Shown here piece after piece: positions 1 to 7,907 of a DNA stretch of 64,000 nucleotides. Under the pieces are notes generated by a model, which was given only the letters and a program-made list of their open reading frames with translations, had not been told where the DNA came from and searched no databases. The stretch comes from Ruegeria arenilitoris. Its GTDB lineage: Bacteria > Pseudomonadota > Alphaproteobacteria > Rhodobacterales > Rhodobacteraceae. Numbering within the stretch: position 1 is the stretch's first letter; every line of letters starts with the position of its first letter. The stretch is from positions 310,001-374,000 of the forward strand of contig NZ_WPZO01000003.1 of NCBI RefSeq assembly GCF_013031355.1, in the 5' to 3' direction. The position numbers and the translations under genes were made by a program.

Positions 1-174
1 CGCCGCCGCTTTGGCCTGTCTCTGCTGTGGGATGCGCTTTCTCTGCACCGCCAGCGTCGCACTTTGGCAAGGCTGGACGCCCGGGCGCTGGAAGACATCG
101 GAATCACGCGTGAACAGGCCGAGGCCGAAGCCGCCCGTCCCCTTTGGGATGCGCCGGAATTTTGGCAAAAATGA
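1..174 (+). CDS. DUF1127 domain protein, C-terminal part (cut by window edge)
   Basis: Frame 1 is open from the first base to a TGA at 172-174. The 57 visible residues include an L-x-x-L-D-x-R-x-L-x-D-I-G-I-T stretch, the hallmark of the short DUF1127 (YjiS-like) family common in Rhodobacterales; the family is usually 50-80 residues, so little is missing. Some family members are linked to phosphate or sRNA-dependent regulation, but the role here is unknown. It is followed by a good intrinsic terminator. A longer open frame overlapping it (11-271) has no family features and was left out. Confidence 0.75.
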   Translation, partial: RRRFGLSLLWDALSLHRQRRTLARLDARALEDIGITREQAEAEAARPLWDAPEFWQK

Positions 175-199
175 TTCTGACACTCATCTTTTCCCGATG

Positions 200-235
200 A
201 ATGGCGACCCGCTCCCGCAGGTCGCCATTTTTGTT
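200..235 (+). terminator. Rho-independent terminator after the DUF1127 gene
   Basis: A perfect inverted repeat AATGGCGACC / GGTCGCCATT with a ten-base loop is followed by a T-rich tract (TTTTGTTT). It lies 25 bases after the stop of the DUF1127 frame. Confidence 0.85.
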
Positions 236-357
236 TCGTGTTTTAGCCGGAATCCAGCGCTAAACCCTTGAAACATGACCCGCAGTTGCCGATATTTGCG
301 AGGAACGGGGTCCGATTTTCGGACCACGAAAAGAATTATGTGAAGGGAGACCCTTTA

Positions 358-1128
358 ATGGCACAATTTGACACGATCCGGACGGCGACCGGCGCGCGCG
401 CTGCCCAGATTGACGAGGGCCTGCGCGCCCACATGAACAAAGTCTACGGCACGATGTCCGTGGGTATGCTGATTACGTTTGCAGCGGCCTGGGCAATTGC
501 CGGTCTGGCGGTTTCGTCCGTACCGACAGAATACCAGATCAGCGCAAGCACTTACCTGACGCAGTTCGGTGCAACACTGTTCGCGTCGCCCCTTAAGTGG
601 ATCATCATGTTTGCCCCGCTGGCCTTTGTGTTCGGCTTCAGCGCCGGTATCAACCGCCTGTCCGCAGCAGCAGCACAGACGGTATTCTATGTGTTCGCGG
701 CCGTTATGGGCGTGTCGATCAGCTGGATTTTCCTGGTCTTTACCGGGCAGTCGATCATCCAGGTGTTCCTGATCACATCCATCGCCTTCGCGGGCCTGTC
801 TCTCTATGGTTACACCACCAAGAAAGACCTGTCGGGCATGGGCACGTTCCTGATGATGGGCCTGATCGGCCTGATCGTTGCGATGATCGTCAACTGGTTC
901 CTGCAGTCGCCTGCAATGATGTATGCGATCTCGGTTATTGGTGTACTGATCTTCGCGGGCCTGACCGCTTATGACACGCAGAGCATCAAGAATACCTACC
1001 TTCAGATGGCTCACTCGGGCGATCAGGAATGGTTGGGTAAAGCCGCTATCATGGGCGCACTGAGCCTGTATCTGGACTTCATCAACATGTTCATGTTCCT
1101 GCTGCAGCTCTTTGGCAGCCGCGAATAA
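358..1128 (+). CDS. Bax inhibitor-1/YccA family inner-membrane protein
   Basis: A 256-residue polytopic protein with about seven hydrophobic segments after a roughly 30-residue hydrophilic N-terminus. The overall pattern, with a late L-T-A-Y-D-T-Q motif near residue 205 and an L-Y-L-D-F-I-N-M-F motif at the end, is typical of the BI-1/TMBIM/YccA family. Relatives in bacteria are pH-sensitive calcium-leak channels or modulators of the FtsH protease; which applies here is not visible. The ATG at 358 is chosen because AAGGGAGA sits 8-15 bases upstream; an earlier in-frame ATG at 268 would add a non-conserved head. Monocistronic, with terminators on both sides. Confidence 0.93.
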   Translation: MAQFDTIRTATGARAAQIDEGLRAHMNKVYGTMSVGMLITFAAAWAIAGLAVSSVPTEYQISASTYLTQFGATLFASPLKWIIMFAPLAFVFGFSAGINRLSAAAAQTVFYVFAAVMGVSISWIFLVFTGQSIIQVFLITSIAFAGLSLYGYTTKKDLSGMGTFLMMGLIGLIVAMIVNWFLQSPAMMYAISVIGVLIFAGLTAYDTQSIKNTYLQMAHSGDQEWLGKAAIMGALSLYLDFINMFMFLLQLFGSRE

Positions 1129-1150
1129 GGCTACAGCGACTTAAATATCC

Positions 1151-1186
1151 AAAGGGCGGGTCCTTGCAGACCCGCCCTTTTCTTTT
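1151..1186 (+). terminator. Rho-independent terminator after the BI-1 gene
   Basis: A 12-base perfect stem AAAGGGCGGGTC / GACCCGCCCTTT with a 6-base loop, followed by TCTTTT. Confidence 0.9.
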
Positions 1187-1239
1187 GATGAGTTGGGAAA
1201 TCGACCGATACGCCCTGTGATCCTCGCGCCCGACACGTA

Positions 1240-1270
1240 CAAAAAAGGCCCCGTCCAGATGGCGGGGCCT
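1240..1270 (-). terminator. Rho-independent terminator for the lipoprotein gene
   Basis: Read on the minus strand, AGGCCCCG / CGGGGCCT form a stem with a short loop, followed by a run of six T (the A-run at 1241-1246 on plus). It lies just beyond the stop at 1295. Confidence 0.85.
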
Positions 1271-1294
1271 CAATCATTGCATATGCTTGTTCGA

Positions 1295-1801
1295 TCAGCT
1301 GCAGTTCAGCGCCACGGCGAAACCCGAACTGCGATCGGAATTGCCCTTGCGGTAGACATCACCCGCCGGCAGGCAGCCGGTGAACTGCTCGGCATCGCGG
1401 CCGAATGTTGCGCCGACCGCGTTATCCACTCGGGTGCTGTTGTTTGCGGTGCGCAGGACGCCGTACAGAGTACCATTCACGTTGACTGTGCTCAGGAACA
1501 GGTTGGTGTCCGATCCGGTCAGAAGCACCGCATCAGTGTCGCTGCGCCCGCCATTGTCGATTGCGACACGCGCAACTTTCTGCGGATCGGTCTGGTCGGT
1601 TACCACGGGAACTGCGGGCAGCACGGCCAATTCAGCCGGTACGTTCGTCGCAGGCGACAGGAAGGCAGCCGCTCCCTGAACATCCGAGATAGAGCGGGGT
1701 TCACCATCGATCCCCGTGAACCCGACGCCTTCGCGGTTATAGGGGTCTTCGCAGGCCGCAAGGGCCAGAACGGTCATTGTGGAAAACAAGATTTTTTTCA
1801 T
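1295..1801 (-). CDS. Putative lipoprotein of unknown function
   Basis: A 168-residue protein starting MKKILFSTMTVLALAACEDP, a textbook type II signal peptide with lipobox L-A-A-C, so it is probably anchored in the envelope. The mature part is acidic, rich in V, D, N and T, with two cysteines close to the C-terminus that could pair. I do not recognise a functional domain; similar small lipoproteins are found across Rhodobacterales. The ATG at 1801 is preferred over the in-frame start at 1906 because it places the signal peptide at the N-terminus. Single gene with its own terminator. Confidence 0.75.
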   Translation of the reverse strand: MKKILFSTMTVLALAACEDPYNREGVGFTGIDGEPRSISDVQGAAAFLSPATNVPAELAVLPAVPVVTDQTDPQKVARVAIDNGGRSDTDAVLLTGSDTNLFLSTVNVNGTLYGVLRTANNSTRVDNAVGATFGRDAEQFTGCLPAGDVYRKGNSDRSSGFAVALNCS

Positions 1802-1949
1802 GACGGCCAACATTTTGGAACGGTTTGTTGAAGCGTATCGGCAAGCCTCTGCAAAAAGCAACCCACTGCGGACCCGATTGCCCTGCCCGCTGATGCTTCG
1901 TTGCAACGGAGTGAAGCGTCATGAAACCCTGCCCCAAAAGGTCCGCAAA

Positions 1950-1979
1950 GAAAAAGGGCCCTGCCGAGGCAGAACCCTA
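1950..1979 (-). terminator. Terminator for rpmG
   Basis: On the minus strand AGGGTTCTGCC pairs with GGCAGGGCCCT (two G-U pairs) around a tiny loop, then TTTTTC. It is 27 bases beyond the rpmG stop. Confidence 0.75.
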
Positions 1980-2005
1980 TGAAACTGTCCAAGTTGGACG
2001 GCAGA

Positions 2006-2173
2006 TTACTTAATCTTGCCTTCCTTGTACTCGACATGCTTCCGAGCAACCGGGTCGTATTTACGAACGGTCATCTTCTCGGTCATGGTGCGCGCGTTTT
2101 TCTTGGTCACGTAGAAGTGGCCCGTGCCCGCGGTCGAGTTCAGACGGATCTTGATTGTCGTCGGCTTCGCCAT
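2006..2173 (-). CDS. rpmG: 50S ribosomal protein L33
   Basis: A 55-residue basic protein matching bacterial L33 over its whole length ([20 protein letters not shown] at the start, then Y-V-T-K-K-N-A-R and [10 protein letters not shown]). It is a component of the large ribosomal subunit near the E site. No cysteines are present, so this is the zinc-independent C-minus form. GGAGAT lies 6-11 bases upstream of the ATG at 2173. A longer in-frame extension to 2407 has no conservation and was discarded. A TATAAT-like hexamer on the minus strand at 2353-2348 could be its -10 box with a leader of about 170 bases. Confidence 0.95.
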   Translation of the reverse strand: MAKPTTIKIRLNSTAGTGHFYVTKKNARTMTEKMTVRKYDPVARKHVEYKEGKIK

Positions 2174-2454
2174 GGTTATCTCCTGCGTCCGAAAAGGCAG
2201 GGGCCTTTCGGTTGAATTCCTATGAGCGTGCGCTTTTACCCGGTCGCGCGGCTGAGTCAACCGGATTCCGCCCGGAAAGCGCACAAATCCTGCACTCGAA
2301 GCCCGCCCCGGTTTGGTTGGCTCACGGTTTTGTGATATGCTCACGCGATTATACCCTAAAAAGAAGCCGACATCAGGCTCGAACCCCGAGGCGCCGCGAC
2401 CAGGCAAGACGTTCTGCCAGCAGAATCGAAATGATCACTTTGGGGGAAGTTGTC
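2174..2454. other. Intergenic stretch upstream of rpmG
   Basis: Apart from a possible minus-strand -10 hexamer (TATAAT, 2353-2348) that may drive rpmG, I see no gene, RNA or repeat here. Together with the doubtful small frame that follows, the whole 2174-2753 stretch may be non-coding. Confidence 0.5.
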
Positions 2455-2703
2455 ATGACAGGTGAAGACACTGACGGGATGGCGACGCCGCATGTCTTCG
2501 ACTCCAGGACTCCAACGACGCAAAAATCTTCGCATGCCCCTGTGGGCAAAGACTTGGACCGGGAAAGGCGTACCGGGCGTTGCTTTCGCAATTCGCCACT
2601 GACGCGCAATGCGGTCAGCCAACCCTTTTCCGCCGGGTCCGCATGGCGTGTTCCCGGACTCAGAGAGGCATTTGAGAGGTCGCGACACGTGCAAGAAGGC
2701 TAA
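2455..2703 (+). CDS. Doubtful small hypothetical protein
   Basis: An 82-codon frame with an ATG preceded by a G-rich GGGGGAAG a few bases upstream. The product is hydrophilic, rich in R, S, T and G, without signal peptide, membrane segment or recognisable motif. Codon choice does not look like that of its neighbours. It precedes the GYD gene by 50 bases on the same strand, so it could be a leader reading frame or chance. Kept only as a weak candidate. Confidence 0.25.
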   Translation: MTGEDTDGMATPHVFDSRTPTTQKSSHAPVGKDLDRERRTGRCFRNSPLTRNAVSQPFSAGSAWRVPGLREAFERSRHVQEG

Positions 2704-2753
2704 AGGACCAGCCTGATTACAGGTCCTGCATCAACTTTTTACAGGAGGTAGAC

Positions 2754-3086
2754 ATGCCTATTTTCATTACCTACGCGTCCTATTCGCAGGAGGGGGTCAA
2801 GGGAATGTTGAAGAAGCCCGTGGACCGTACAGCGCCTGTCCGGGCATTGCTGAAAAAGGTCGGTGGCAAGCTTTTGGGTTTCTACATGACAACGGGCGAA
2901 AATGACGTGGTGGTCATCAGCGAGGCCCCGGACGGCACGGACGCCGTGGCCGTCGGCATGGCGGTTGCGGCCTCGGGCGCGGTCTCGAAGGTTGAAACGG
3001 TGCGCGCATGGAAGGCGAAGGACTTTGTCAGCGTTGCCAAGAAAGCCGCGAAACTAAGCGGCGCCTATGCGCCACCAGGCAAGTGA
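2754..3086 (+). CDS. GYD domain-containing protein
   Basis: A 110-residue protein, close to the usual family length, with the G-G-K-L-L-G-F-Y-M-T-T-G-E-N-D and V-V-I-S-E-A-P-D pattern around residues 37-62 that defines the GYD domain, a ferredoxin-like alpha/beta fold. The biochemical role of the family is not established. A near-perfect Shine-Dalgarno AGGAGGT lies 6-12 bases before the ATG. It sits immediately before the 3' end of the oppositely oriented RNase P RNA gene. Confidence 0.85.
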   Translation: MPIFITYASYSQEGVKGMLKKPVDRTAPVRALLKKVGGKLLGFYMTTGENDVVVISEAPDGTDAVAVGMAVAASGAVSKVETVRAWKAKDFVSVAKKAAKLSGAYAPPGK

Positions 3087-3096
3087 CAGGGAATAC

Positions 3097-3494
3097 GCGC
3101 GGAGGGCCTATAAGCCGGATCTTGTTCCGGGGTTGCCCCCTTCGATGACCATTCCTCTAGGCCGCGCATTGCTGCGCGGCTCAAGCTGCCAACCCGGTCC
3201 CTCTCGGCCAAGACGCGCTTAGCGGTGGTATCGGCTGACGCCGACCATCCCGCGCGGGGACCCTATTTGGCATTGCTCCCGGTGGGGCTTGCCGTGCCGC
3301 CGCTGTTGCCAGCGGCGCGGTGGGCTCTTACCCCACCGTTTCACCCTTACCGTTGACCGAAGTCGCGGGCGGTCTGATTTCTGTGGCGCTTTCCGTCGGG
3401 TTGCCCCGCCCGGGCGTTACCCGGCACCGTTGTCTTGTGGAGTCCGGACTTTCCTCTCGGGCTTGCACCCCAGCGGCCATCCGGCCCTCCGCGC
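3097..3494 (-). ncRNA. rnpB: RNase P RNA, bacterial type A
   Basis: The minus strand carries the conserved RNase P core: GAGGAAAGTCCGGACTCC (P4-side CR-I) near the 5' end, GGGTGAAACGGTGGGGTAAG in the middle, GAGAGGGACC, and AGAGGAATGGTCATCG close to the 3' end. The gene ends were set by the terminal P1 helix, GCGCGGAGGGCC pairing with GGCCCTCCGCGC, giving about 398 nt, normal for type A. It is the catalytic subunit that matures tRNA 5' ends together with RnpA. No protein frame is needed in this interval; open frames across it are incidental. Confidence 0.95.
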
Positions 3495-3621
3495 AGTGCG
3501 GTGGGTATGCTTTGGGTCAGGTGGCGTCAAGGGGTTAGGGCGCGAAGGGGCCTGCCCCTTCTTGGCCTGCGGCCTATTCAACCCCGAGATATTTTTGGCC
3601 CGATGAAGCCCGGATCGGTGT

Positions 3622-4293
3622 CTATCGGTCCAGCGGCGCGAAATCTGCAGGATGCAGGGTGCCCGTGGCCCACGGACGGTATCTGAGCCGGACCGCAGCC
3701 AGCAGTGTGTCGTCGTCGACCTCAAAAGAATACCCAGCCGCGCGTGCCGCGGCCCGGAAGGATTGCATCGTCAGGTGTTTCGGGGCTTTCCCCTCTCCGC
3801 GCCGCCCCACGAGGTTCAGGCGCTCTAGCCGTTGCCAGGGGAATCGGGGGCCGGGGTCGCATTTTCGTCCCGGCGCCATGTCGGAATGGCCGATCACGTG
3901 GTCCGGGCTGATCGACCACCGTTTCTGGATTTGGCGCAGCAGGGTTTCAAGCACGGCTATCTGAGGTTCTGAAAACGGGTGCGCCCCGGTATTGTCCAGT
4001 TCGATGCCGATTGAGCGGGAGTTTATGTCGCTCTGGCCGTGCCATTCACCTGCGCCTGCATGCCAGGCGCGGTGCTCCTCGTGCACCATCTGCCAAAGCG
4101 TGCCATCTCCGCCGATCAGGTAATGTGCCGAGACTTCATGTTCGGGATTACACAAGCGATCCAGCGCCGCCTGCGGGCTGTCCATCGCGGTATAGTGGAT
4201 GACCACCAAGGACGGAGTCAGCCCGTCCCTTCGCTCACCAAAATTCGGGGACGGGTGCCATATGGGAGTCGGTGGTTCAGTTATTGACGGCAC
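3622..4293 (-). CDS. N-acetylmuramoyl-L-alanine amidase (Amidase_2/AmpD-AmiD type)
   Basis: About 223 residues. The zinc amidase fold shows V-V-I-H-Y-T-A-M-D (first zinc His), S-A-H-Y-L-I-G-G-D-G, W-H-A-G-A-G-E-W, N-S-R-S-I-G-I-E-L, and G-H-S-D-M-A-P-G-R-K-C-D-P-G-P-R-F-P-W with the second His and catalytic Lys/Asp. This class cleaves the MurNAc-L-Ala bond in peptidoglycan or in released anhydro-muropeptides. No signal peptide is visible, suggesting a cytosolic AmpD-like role. The start is uncertain: a GTG at 4293 gives a 17-base overlap with the upstream gene, while the ATG at 4377 would overlap it by about 100 bases. The C-terminal 60 residues probably form the family's accessory region. 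Confidence 0.88.
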   Translation of the reverse strand: MPSITEPPTPIWHPSPNFGERRDGLTPSLVVIHYTAMDSPQAALDRLCNPEHEVSAHYLIGGDGTLWQMVHEEHRAWHAGAGEWHGQSDINSRSIGIELDNTGAHPFSEPQIAVLETLLRQIQKRWSISPDHVIGHSDMAPGRKCDPGPRFPWQRLERLNLVGRRGEGKAPKHLTMQSFRAAARAAGYSFEVDDDTLLAAVRLRYRPWATGTLHPADFAPLDR

Positions 4294-4990
4294 TGCGGAA
4301 CGCGCTCGGGTCCCAGCCGCAGGCGAAACCGTCACCATCCGGGTCCAGACCTTTGCGATCCTTCTGCGGGCCGCCATTGGACAGGAAATCGATCTGCGCT
4401 TGATCGGCCGACGGGTAGCGGGCGCAGTTGCGCTGCGCCTTGGCCTGCAGATTGAACCCGGCGCGGCTGTAGAGCTGGGTTCCGACCGGGTTCGAGGTGT
4501 TCAGCGCATATTGGACAATATTGGGCTGACCGTCCGAACCACGGGCCGGAACGGCTGTTGGCGAAACAACCTCATAGGTCTGGCGGTTCTGTTCGATCCG
4601 CGCAGCATCGGATTCGATGGTTCGGCGATCCGAAACCGCGTCGAAGTCCTGTTCATCCGAGATCCCGTTATTGATGGGATCTTCGACCGTTGACGCGGGC
4701 GGTACATATGTGGGCTGTCCGGACGTGCTGGCCAATGCGGCTGCGGTTGCCGAGGCAAGGTCAGCATTCTCACCGGTTGGCAGAGGGGCACCAGCGCCCG
4801 GCGCGCCCAGTTGTTCCTCGGTCACCTCAGAGGGCCCAAGCAGCGGATTTCCGGTGTATCCCTGCCCTGCCAATTGCGCCTCACGCTGTGCCTGATAGGC
4901 GGGCGTGTTGAAATCCGGGCCACCTACCGGTGCCACCGTATCACAGGCGGCCACCAACCCGATTGCGAGGATCAGAAGCGTAAAGCGCAT
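4277..4990 (-). CDS. Lipoprotein with C-terminal excalibur calcium-binding domain
   Basis: A 237-residue protein. It starts with a lipoprotein signal (MRFTLLILAIGLVAAC, lipobox V-A-A-C), followed by a low-complexity A/P/T/G-rich linker of about 150 residues. The last roughly 45 residues match the excalibur domain: N-C-A-R-Y-P-S-A-D-Q-A-Q ending in the calcium loop D-P-D-G-D-G-F-A-C, with its two conserved cysteines. It is probably held in the envelope and reaches into the periplasm or outside. It overlaps the start of the amidase gene, suggesting a shared cell-wall role. The ATG at 4990 is used because an earlier start at 5059 would bury the signal peptide. Confidence 0.85.
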   Translation of the reverse strand: MRFTLLILAIGLVAACDTVAPVGGPDFNTPAYQAQREAQLAGQGYTGNPLLGPSEVTEEQLGAPGAGAPLPTGENADLASATAAALASTSGQPTYVPPASTVEDPINNGISDEQDFDAVSDRRTIESDAARIEQNRQTYEVVSPTAVPARGSDGQPNIVQYALNTSNPVGTQLYSRAGFNLQAKAQRNCARYPSADQAQIDFLSNGGPQKDRKGLDPDGDGFACGWDPSAFRSAVNN

Positions 4991-5030
4991 CCAGCTGCTC
5001 CGTCTTGCGTTGTCTTGCCTGACCTGAGGC

Positions 5031-6518
5031 TTACCACCATTTGCCTGGCTTGGCCACAAAGCCCGCTGCGTTCTCCAACGCGTAGGCTGTGTTCAGCAGA
5101 TCGCCCTCTTCCCAAGGACGCCCGATCAGCTGCAGACCAAGCGGCAGACCTTGCTTGTCCAGACCGGCAGGCACCGAAACACCCGGCAGGCCGGCAAGGT
5201 TCACGGTCACGGTGAAGACGTCGTTGAGGTACATCTGAACCGGATCAGCCTCGGTCATTTCGCCCAGACCAAACGACGCTGACGGTGTGGCCGGGGTCAG
5301 GATCGCATCGACACCTGCGGCGAAGACATCTTCGAAGTCTTCCTTGATCAGAGTACGGACGCGGCGGGCGCGGTTGTAATAGGCGTCGTAGAAGCCTGCG
5401 GACAGAACATAGGTTCCGACCATGACGCGGCGCTGCACCTCGTGACCGAACCCCTCGGCGCGGGTTTTCTCGTACATCTCGGTGATGCCGTCGCCCTGCG
5501 CCAGCGTAGCGCGGCGACCATAGCGGACACCGTCATAGCGGGCGAGGTTCGAGGATGCCTCGGCCGGGGCAATCACGTAATAGGCAGGCAGCGCGTATTT
5601 GGTGTGCGGCAGCGAAATATCGACGATCTCAGCACCCGCGGCTTTCAGCATCTCGGCACCGTCAGCCCAGAGCTTTTCGATCTCGGCGGGCATACCGTCC
5701 ATGCGGTATTCCTTGGGGATACCGATCTTTTTGCCCTTGATGTCGCCAGTCAGCATCGCCTCAAAGTTCGGTACGGCCAGTTCGGCGCTGGTCGAATCCT
5801 TGGGGTCGTGACCGCACATGGTCTCCAGCATGATCGCCGCGTCGCGCACGTTCTTGGTCATCGGTCCGGCCTGATCCAGCGAGGAGGCAAAGGCGACGAT
5901 GCCCCAGCGCGAGCAGCGGCCATAGGTCGGCTTGATGCCGGTGATGCCGGTGAACGCGGCAGGCTGGCGGATCGAGCCGCCGGTGTCAGTACCGGTTGCG
6001 GCCAGACACAGGTCAGCGGCCACAGCCGAGGCTGAGCCACCCGACGAGCCGCCCGGGGTCAACTGCGCATCATCGTTGCCACGGCGCCACGGGCTGACCG
6101 CGTTGCCATAGACGGATGTTTCGTTGGACGAGCCCATGGCGAATTCGTCCATGTTCAACTTGCCCAGCATCACGGCCCCGGCATCTGCCAGTTGCTGCGA
6201 CACGGTGGATTCGTATTCGGGTTTGAAGCCTTCAAGAATCTTCGAGGCCGCCTGCGAGGGCACGCCCTTGGTGCAGAACAGATCCTTGATGCCGATCGGC
6301 AGACCACACATGGCAGGCGCGTCGCCACCCTTGATCCGCTCATCCGCCGCCTTGGCGCGTTCCAGCGCGATTTCAGGCGTCTTGTGGACAAAAGCGTTCA
6401 GCGCGTCGGCCTCATCAATGGCCTTCAGGCAGGATTCGGTCAGCTCGACCGAGTTCACTTCACCCTTGCGCAGCGCGTCGCGGGCCTCAGCCAGGCCCAG
6501 TTTGTTCAGATCGCTCAT
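5031..6518 (-). CDS. gatA: Asp-tRNA(Asn)/Glu-tRNA(Gln) amidotransferase subunit A
   Basis: A 495-residue amidase-signature enzyme, the usual GatA length. The Ser-cisSer-Lys triad is visible: Lys78 in P-I-G-I-K-D-L, Ser158 in P-G-G-S-S-G-G-S and Ser182 in [10 protein letters not shown]. GatA hydrolyses glutamine and passes ammonia to GatB, which amidates Glu-tRNA(Gln) or Asp-tRNA(Asn). It follows gatC with only 3 bases between the gatC stop and the gatA start, a typical gatCA operon. gatB is not in this window, so it must lie elsewhere. Confidence 0.97.
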   Translation of the reverse strand: MSDLNKLGLAEARDALRKGEVNSVELTESCLKAIDEADALNAFVHKTPEIALERAKAADERIKGGDAPAMCGLPIGIKDLFCTKGVPSQAASKILEGFKPEYESTVSQQLADAGAVMLGKLNMDEFAMGSSNETSVYGNAVSPWRRGNDDAQLTPGGSSGGSASAVAADLCLAATGTDTGGSIRQPAAFTGITGIKPTYGRCSRWGIVAFASSLDQAGPMTKNVRDAAIMLETMCGHDPKDSTSAELAVPNFEAMLTGDIKGKKIGIPKEYRMDGMPAEIEKLWADGAEMLKAAGAEIVDISLPHTKYALPAYYVIAPAEASSNLARYDGVRYGRRATLAQGDGITEMYEKTRAEGFGHEVQRRVMVGTYVLSAGFYDAYYNRARRVRTLIKEDFEDVFAAGVDAILTPATPSASFGLGEMTEADPVQMYLNDVFTVTVNLAGLPGVSVPAGLDKQGLPLGLQLIGRPWEEGDLLNTAYALENAAGFVAKPGKWW

Positions 6519-6521
6519 GTC

Positions 6522-6809
6522 TTACTCCACCACTTTGGGGACTGCGAAAAAGCCTTCGCGCGCGTCGGGGGCATTGGCCAGAACCTTGTCCTGCTGGTTT
6601 CCGTCGGTGACCACATCCTCACGACGCTTCAGGCGCATCGGCTCGACCGAGACCATCGGCTCGACGCCTTCGACATCCACTTCGTTCAGTTGTTCGATGA
6701 ACCCAAGGATGGTGTTGAACTCGGACGCCAGCGCGGGCAGCGCGTCATCCTCGACCTTGATCCGGGCCAGTTTGGCCACCTTGGCGGCGGTGCTTTGGTC
6801 AATCGACAT
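6522..6809 (-). CDS. gatC: Asp-tRNA(Asn)/Glu-tRNA(Gln) amidotransferase subunit C
   Basis: A 95-residue protein with the GatC pattern: V-A-K-L-A-R-I near the start, E-F-N-T-I-L-G-F-I-E-Q-L-N-E-V-D in the middle and the P-M-x-x-x-x-x-M-R-x-D-type stretch followed by A-P-D-A-R-E-G-F-F-A-V-P-K-V-V-E at the end. GatC wraps around GatA and stabilises the GatCAB complex. First gene of the gatC-gatA operon. Confidence 0.95.
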   Translation of the reverse strand: MSIDQSTAAKVAKLARIKVEDDALPALASEFNTILGFIEQLNEVDVEGVEPMVSVEPMRLKRREDVVTDGNQQDKVLANAPDAREGFFAVPKVVE

Positions 6810-6947
6810 CGGAAAACCTCATATGCGTTAGGGGGCATTTACCTGTCTGGGGTCCGGGTCGCAAGACCGGCTAGGGATCGATCGGTCCCGTTTCGACCTG
6901 CGCATGGTAACTGCCATTCAAATTTGCATATCCCCTATACGCAAAAG

Positions 6948-6997
6948 TAAACCGATTAGTTCATTTTGCACATTGAAAAAGTGAACCGAACTGTTCA
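6948..6997. promoter_or_regulatory. Two operator-like boxes upstream of the small secreted protein
   Basis: Two related 16-bp elements lie in tandem: TAAACCGATTAGTTCA (6948-6963) and TGAACCGAACTGTTCA (6982-6997). The second is an inverted repeat TGAAC-N6-GTTCA; the first is an imperfect copy sharing AACCGA and GTTCA. Their centres are 34 bp apart, about three helical turns. This looks like a TetR-type operator pair; the regulator is not identified. A further inverted repeat TTTGC...GCAAA lies at 6923-6945. Confidence 0.55.
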
Positions 6998-7037
6998 TTT
7001 CAAATGTTACGGCACAGCCTTAAACCGGAGAAAGACA

Positions 7038-7196
7038 ATGAAAACGTTCATGACTGCTTTTGTATTGGCCACCACGGTTCTTGCCGCCCAGGCGCAGGCT
7101 TTTGGCCCCACCATGAACACCCTGACGCGCGACCTGACATTCCCCGAAACTGCCTCTCAACCTGTCACGCAGGATCAGGCCAAATTGGGTAATTGA
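7038..7196 (+). CDS. Small secreted protein of unknown function
   Basis: A 52-residue product beginning MKTFMTAFVLATTVLAAQAQ, a clear Sec signal peptide with A-Q-A cleavage near residue 20, leaving a mature peptide of only about 30 residues (F-G-P-T-M-N-T-L onward, no cysteines). CCGGAGAAAG provides a ribosome binding site before the ATG at 7038. It follows the paired operator-like boxes, so its expression is probably switched by a regulator. Function unknown. Confidence 0.7.
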   Translation: MKTFMTAFVLATTVLAAQAQAFGPTMNTLTRDLTFPETASQPVTQDQAKLGN

Positions 7197-7340
7197 TATG
7201 ACCCCCTGTCCGGGTCGGGTATTCGACGTCCGGCCCGGAAAAACTGCAATTGACTGCTGCGCATATTGCGTCCAACCGCTAGGGTGATCAAAGTGATCCG
7301 TCGAACCAAAATCAGGTTCGGCAAGCCAACGGAGCAGTAG

Positions 7341-7904
7341 ATGAGCGCGCGCAAACAAGCAGTTCTGGACGCAATTGATGCGGCCAACACCCAAGACCCC
7401 AACCTTGATGACGGCCAGCCGGTCGAGCTTCTATACGGCCAGCGTATGAGCGCCGAGCTGGACAGGCTTTTCCCGAACGCTTCGGATGTGCTGCAGATTG
7501 CGGCTCGGGGTCAGCATGTTGAACGTTGGAAACTGGCGCGCAGCGAATACCCCGAAGGCCGCGCCGGATACTTGGCCTGGCGTAAGGCACAAGGTGTCCA
7601 TCACGCCGACGTTGTCATGGCGATGATGGAACAGGCCGGTTACGGCGCGGATGAGATCGAAGCCGCCGGACGGATGCTGCGCAAACAGGGTATCAAGCGG
7701 GATGACGACGTTCAGGCATTGGAAGATGTGATCTGCTTCGTGTTCCTGAAATGGTACTTCGCGCCCTTCGCCGAGAAACACTCAGCTGAGAAAATCCAGA
7801 GCATCGTCGAAAAGACCGCCCGCAAAATGTCGACCGAGGGCCGCGCGCGGGTTCTGTCCGAATTCGATCTGCCAGAACATCTGGCCGCCGCATTTCAAGT
7901 CTGA
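7341..7904 (+). CDS. DUF4202 domain-containing protein
   Basis: A 187-residue soluble protein. Conserved blocks include A-A-R-G-Q-H-V-E-R-W (residues 53-62), Y-P-E-G-R-A-G-Y-L-A-W-R and L-E-D-V-I-C-F-V-F-L-K-W-Y, which fit the DUF4202 family, in older annotations mislabelled as a glutamyl-tRNA synthetase. The His-rich and Asp/Glu positions suggest an HD-like helical fold, but activity is unknown. It ends 3 bases before the stop of the convergent ceramidase-like gene. Confidence 0.8.
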   Translation: MSARKQAVLDAIDAANTQDPNLDDGQPVELLYGQRMSAELDRLFPNASDVLQIAARGQHVERWKLARSEYPEGRAGYLAWRKAQGVHHADVVMAMMEQAGYGADEIEAAGRMLRKQGIKRDDDVQALEDVICFVFLKWYFAPFAEKHSAEKIQSIVEKTARKMSTEGRARVLSEFDLPEHLAAAFQV

Positions 7905-7907
7905 GTT

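Noticed and set aside
3289..3725. Several open frames across the RNase P RNA gene
   Set aside because: The interval is a structured RNA; the frames have no coding features.
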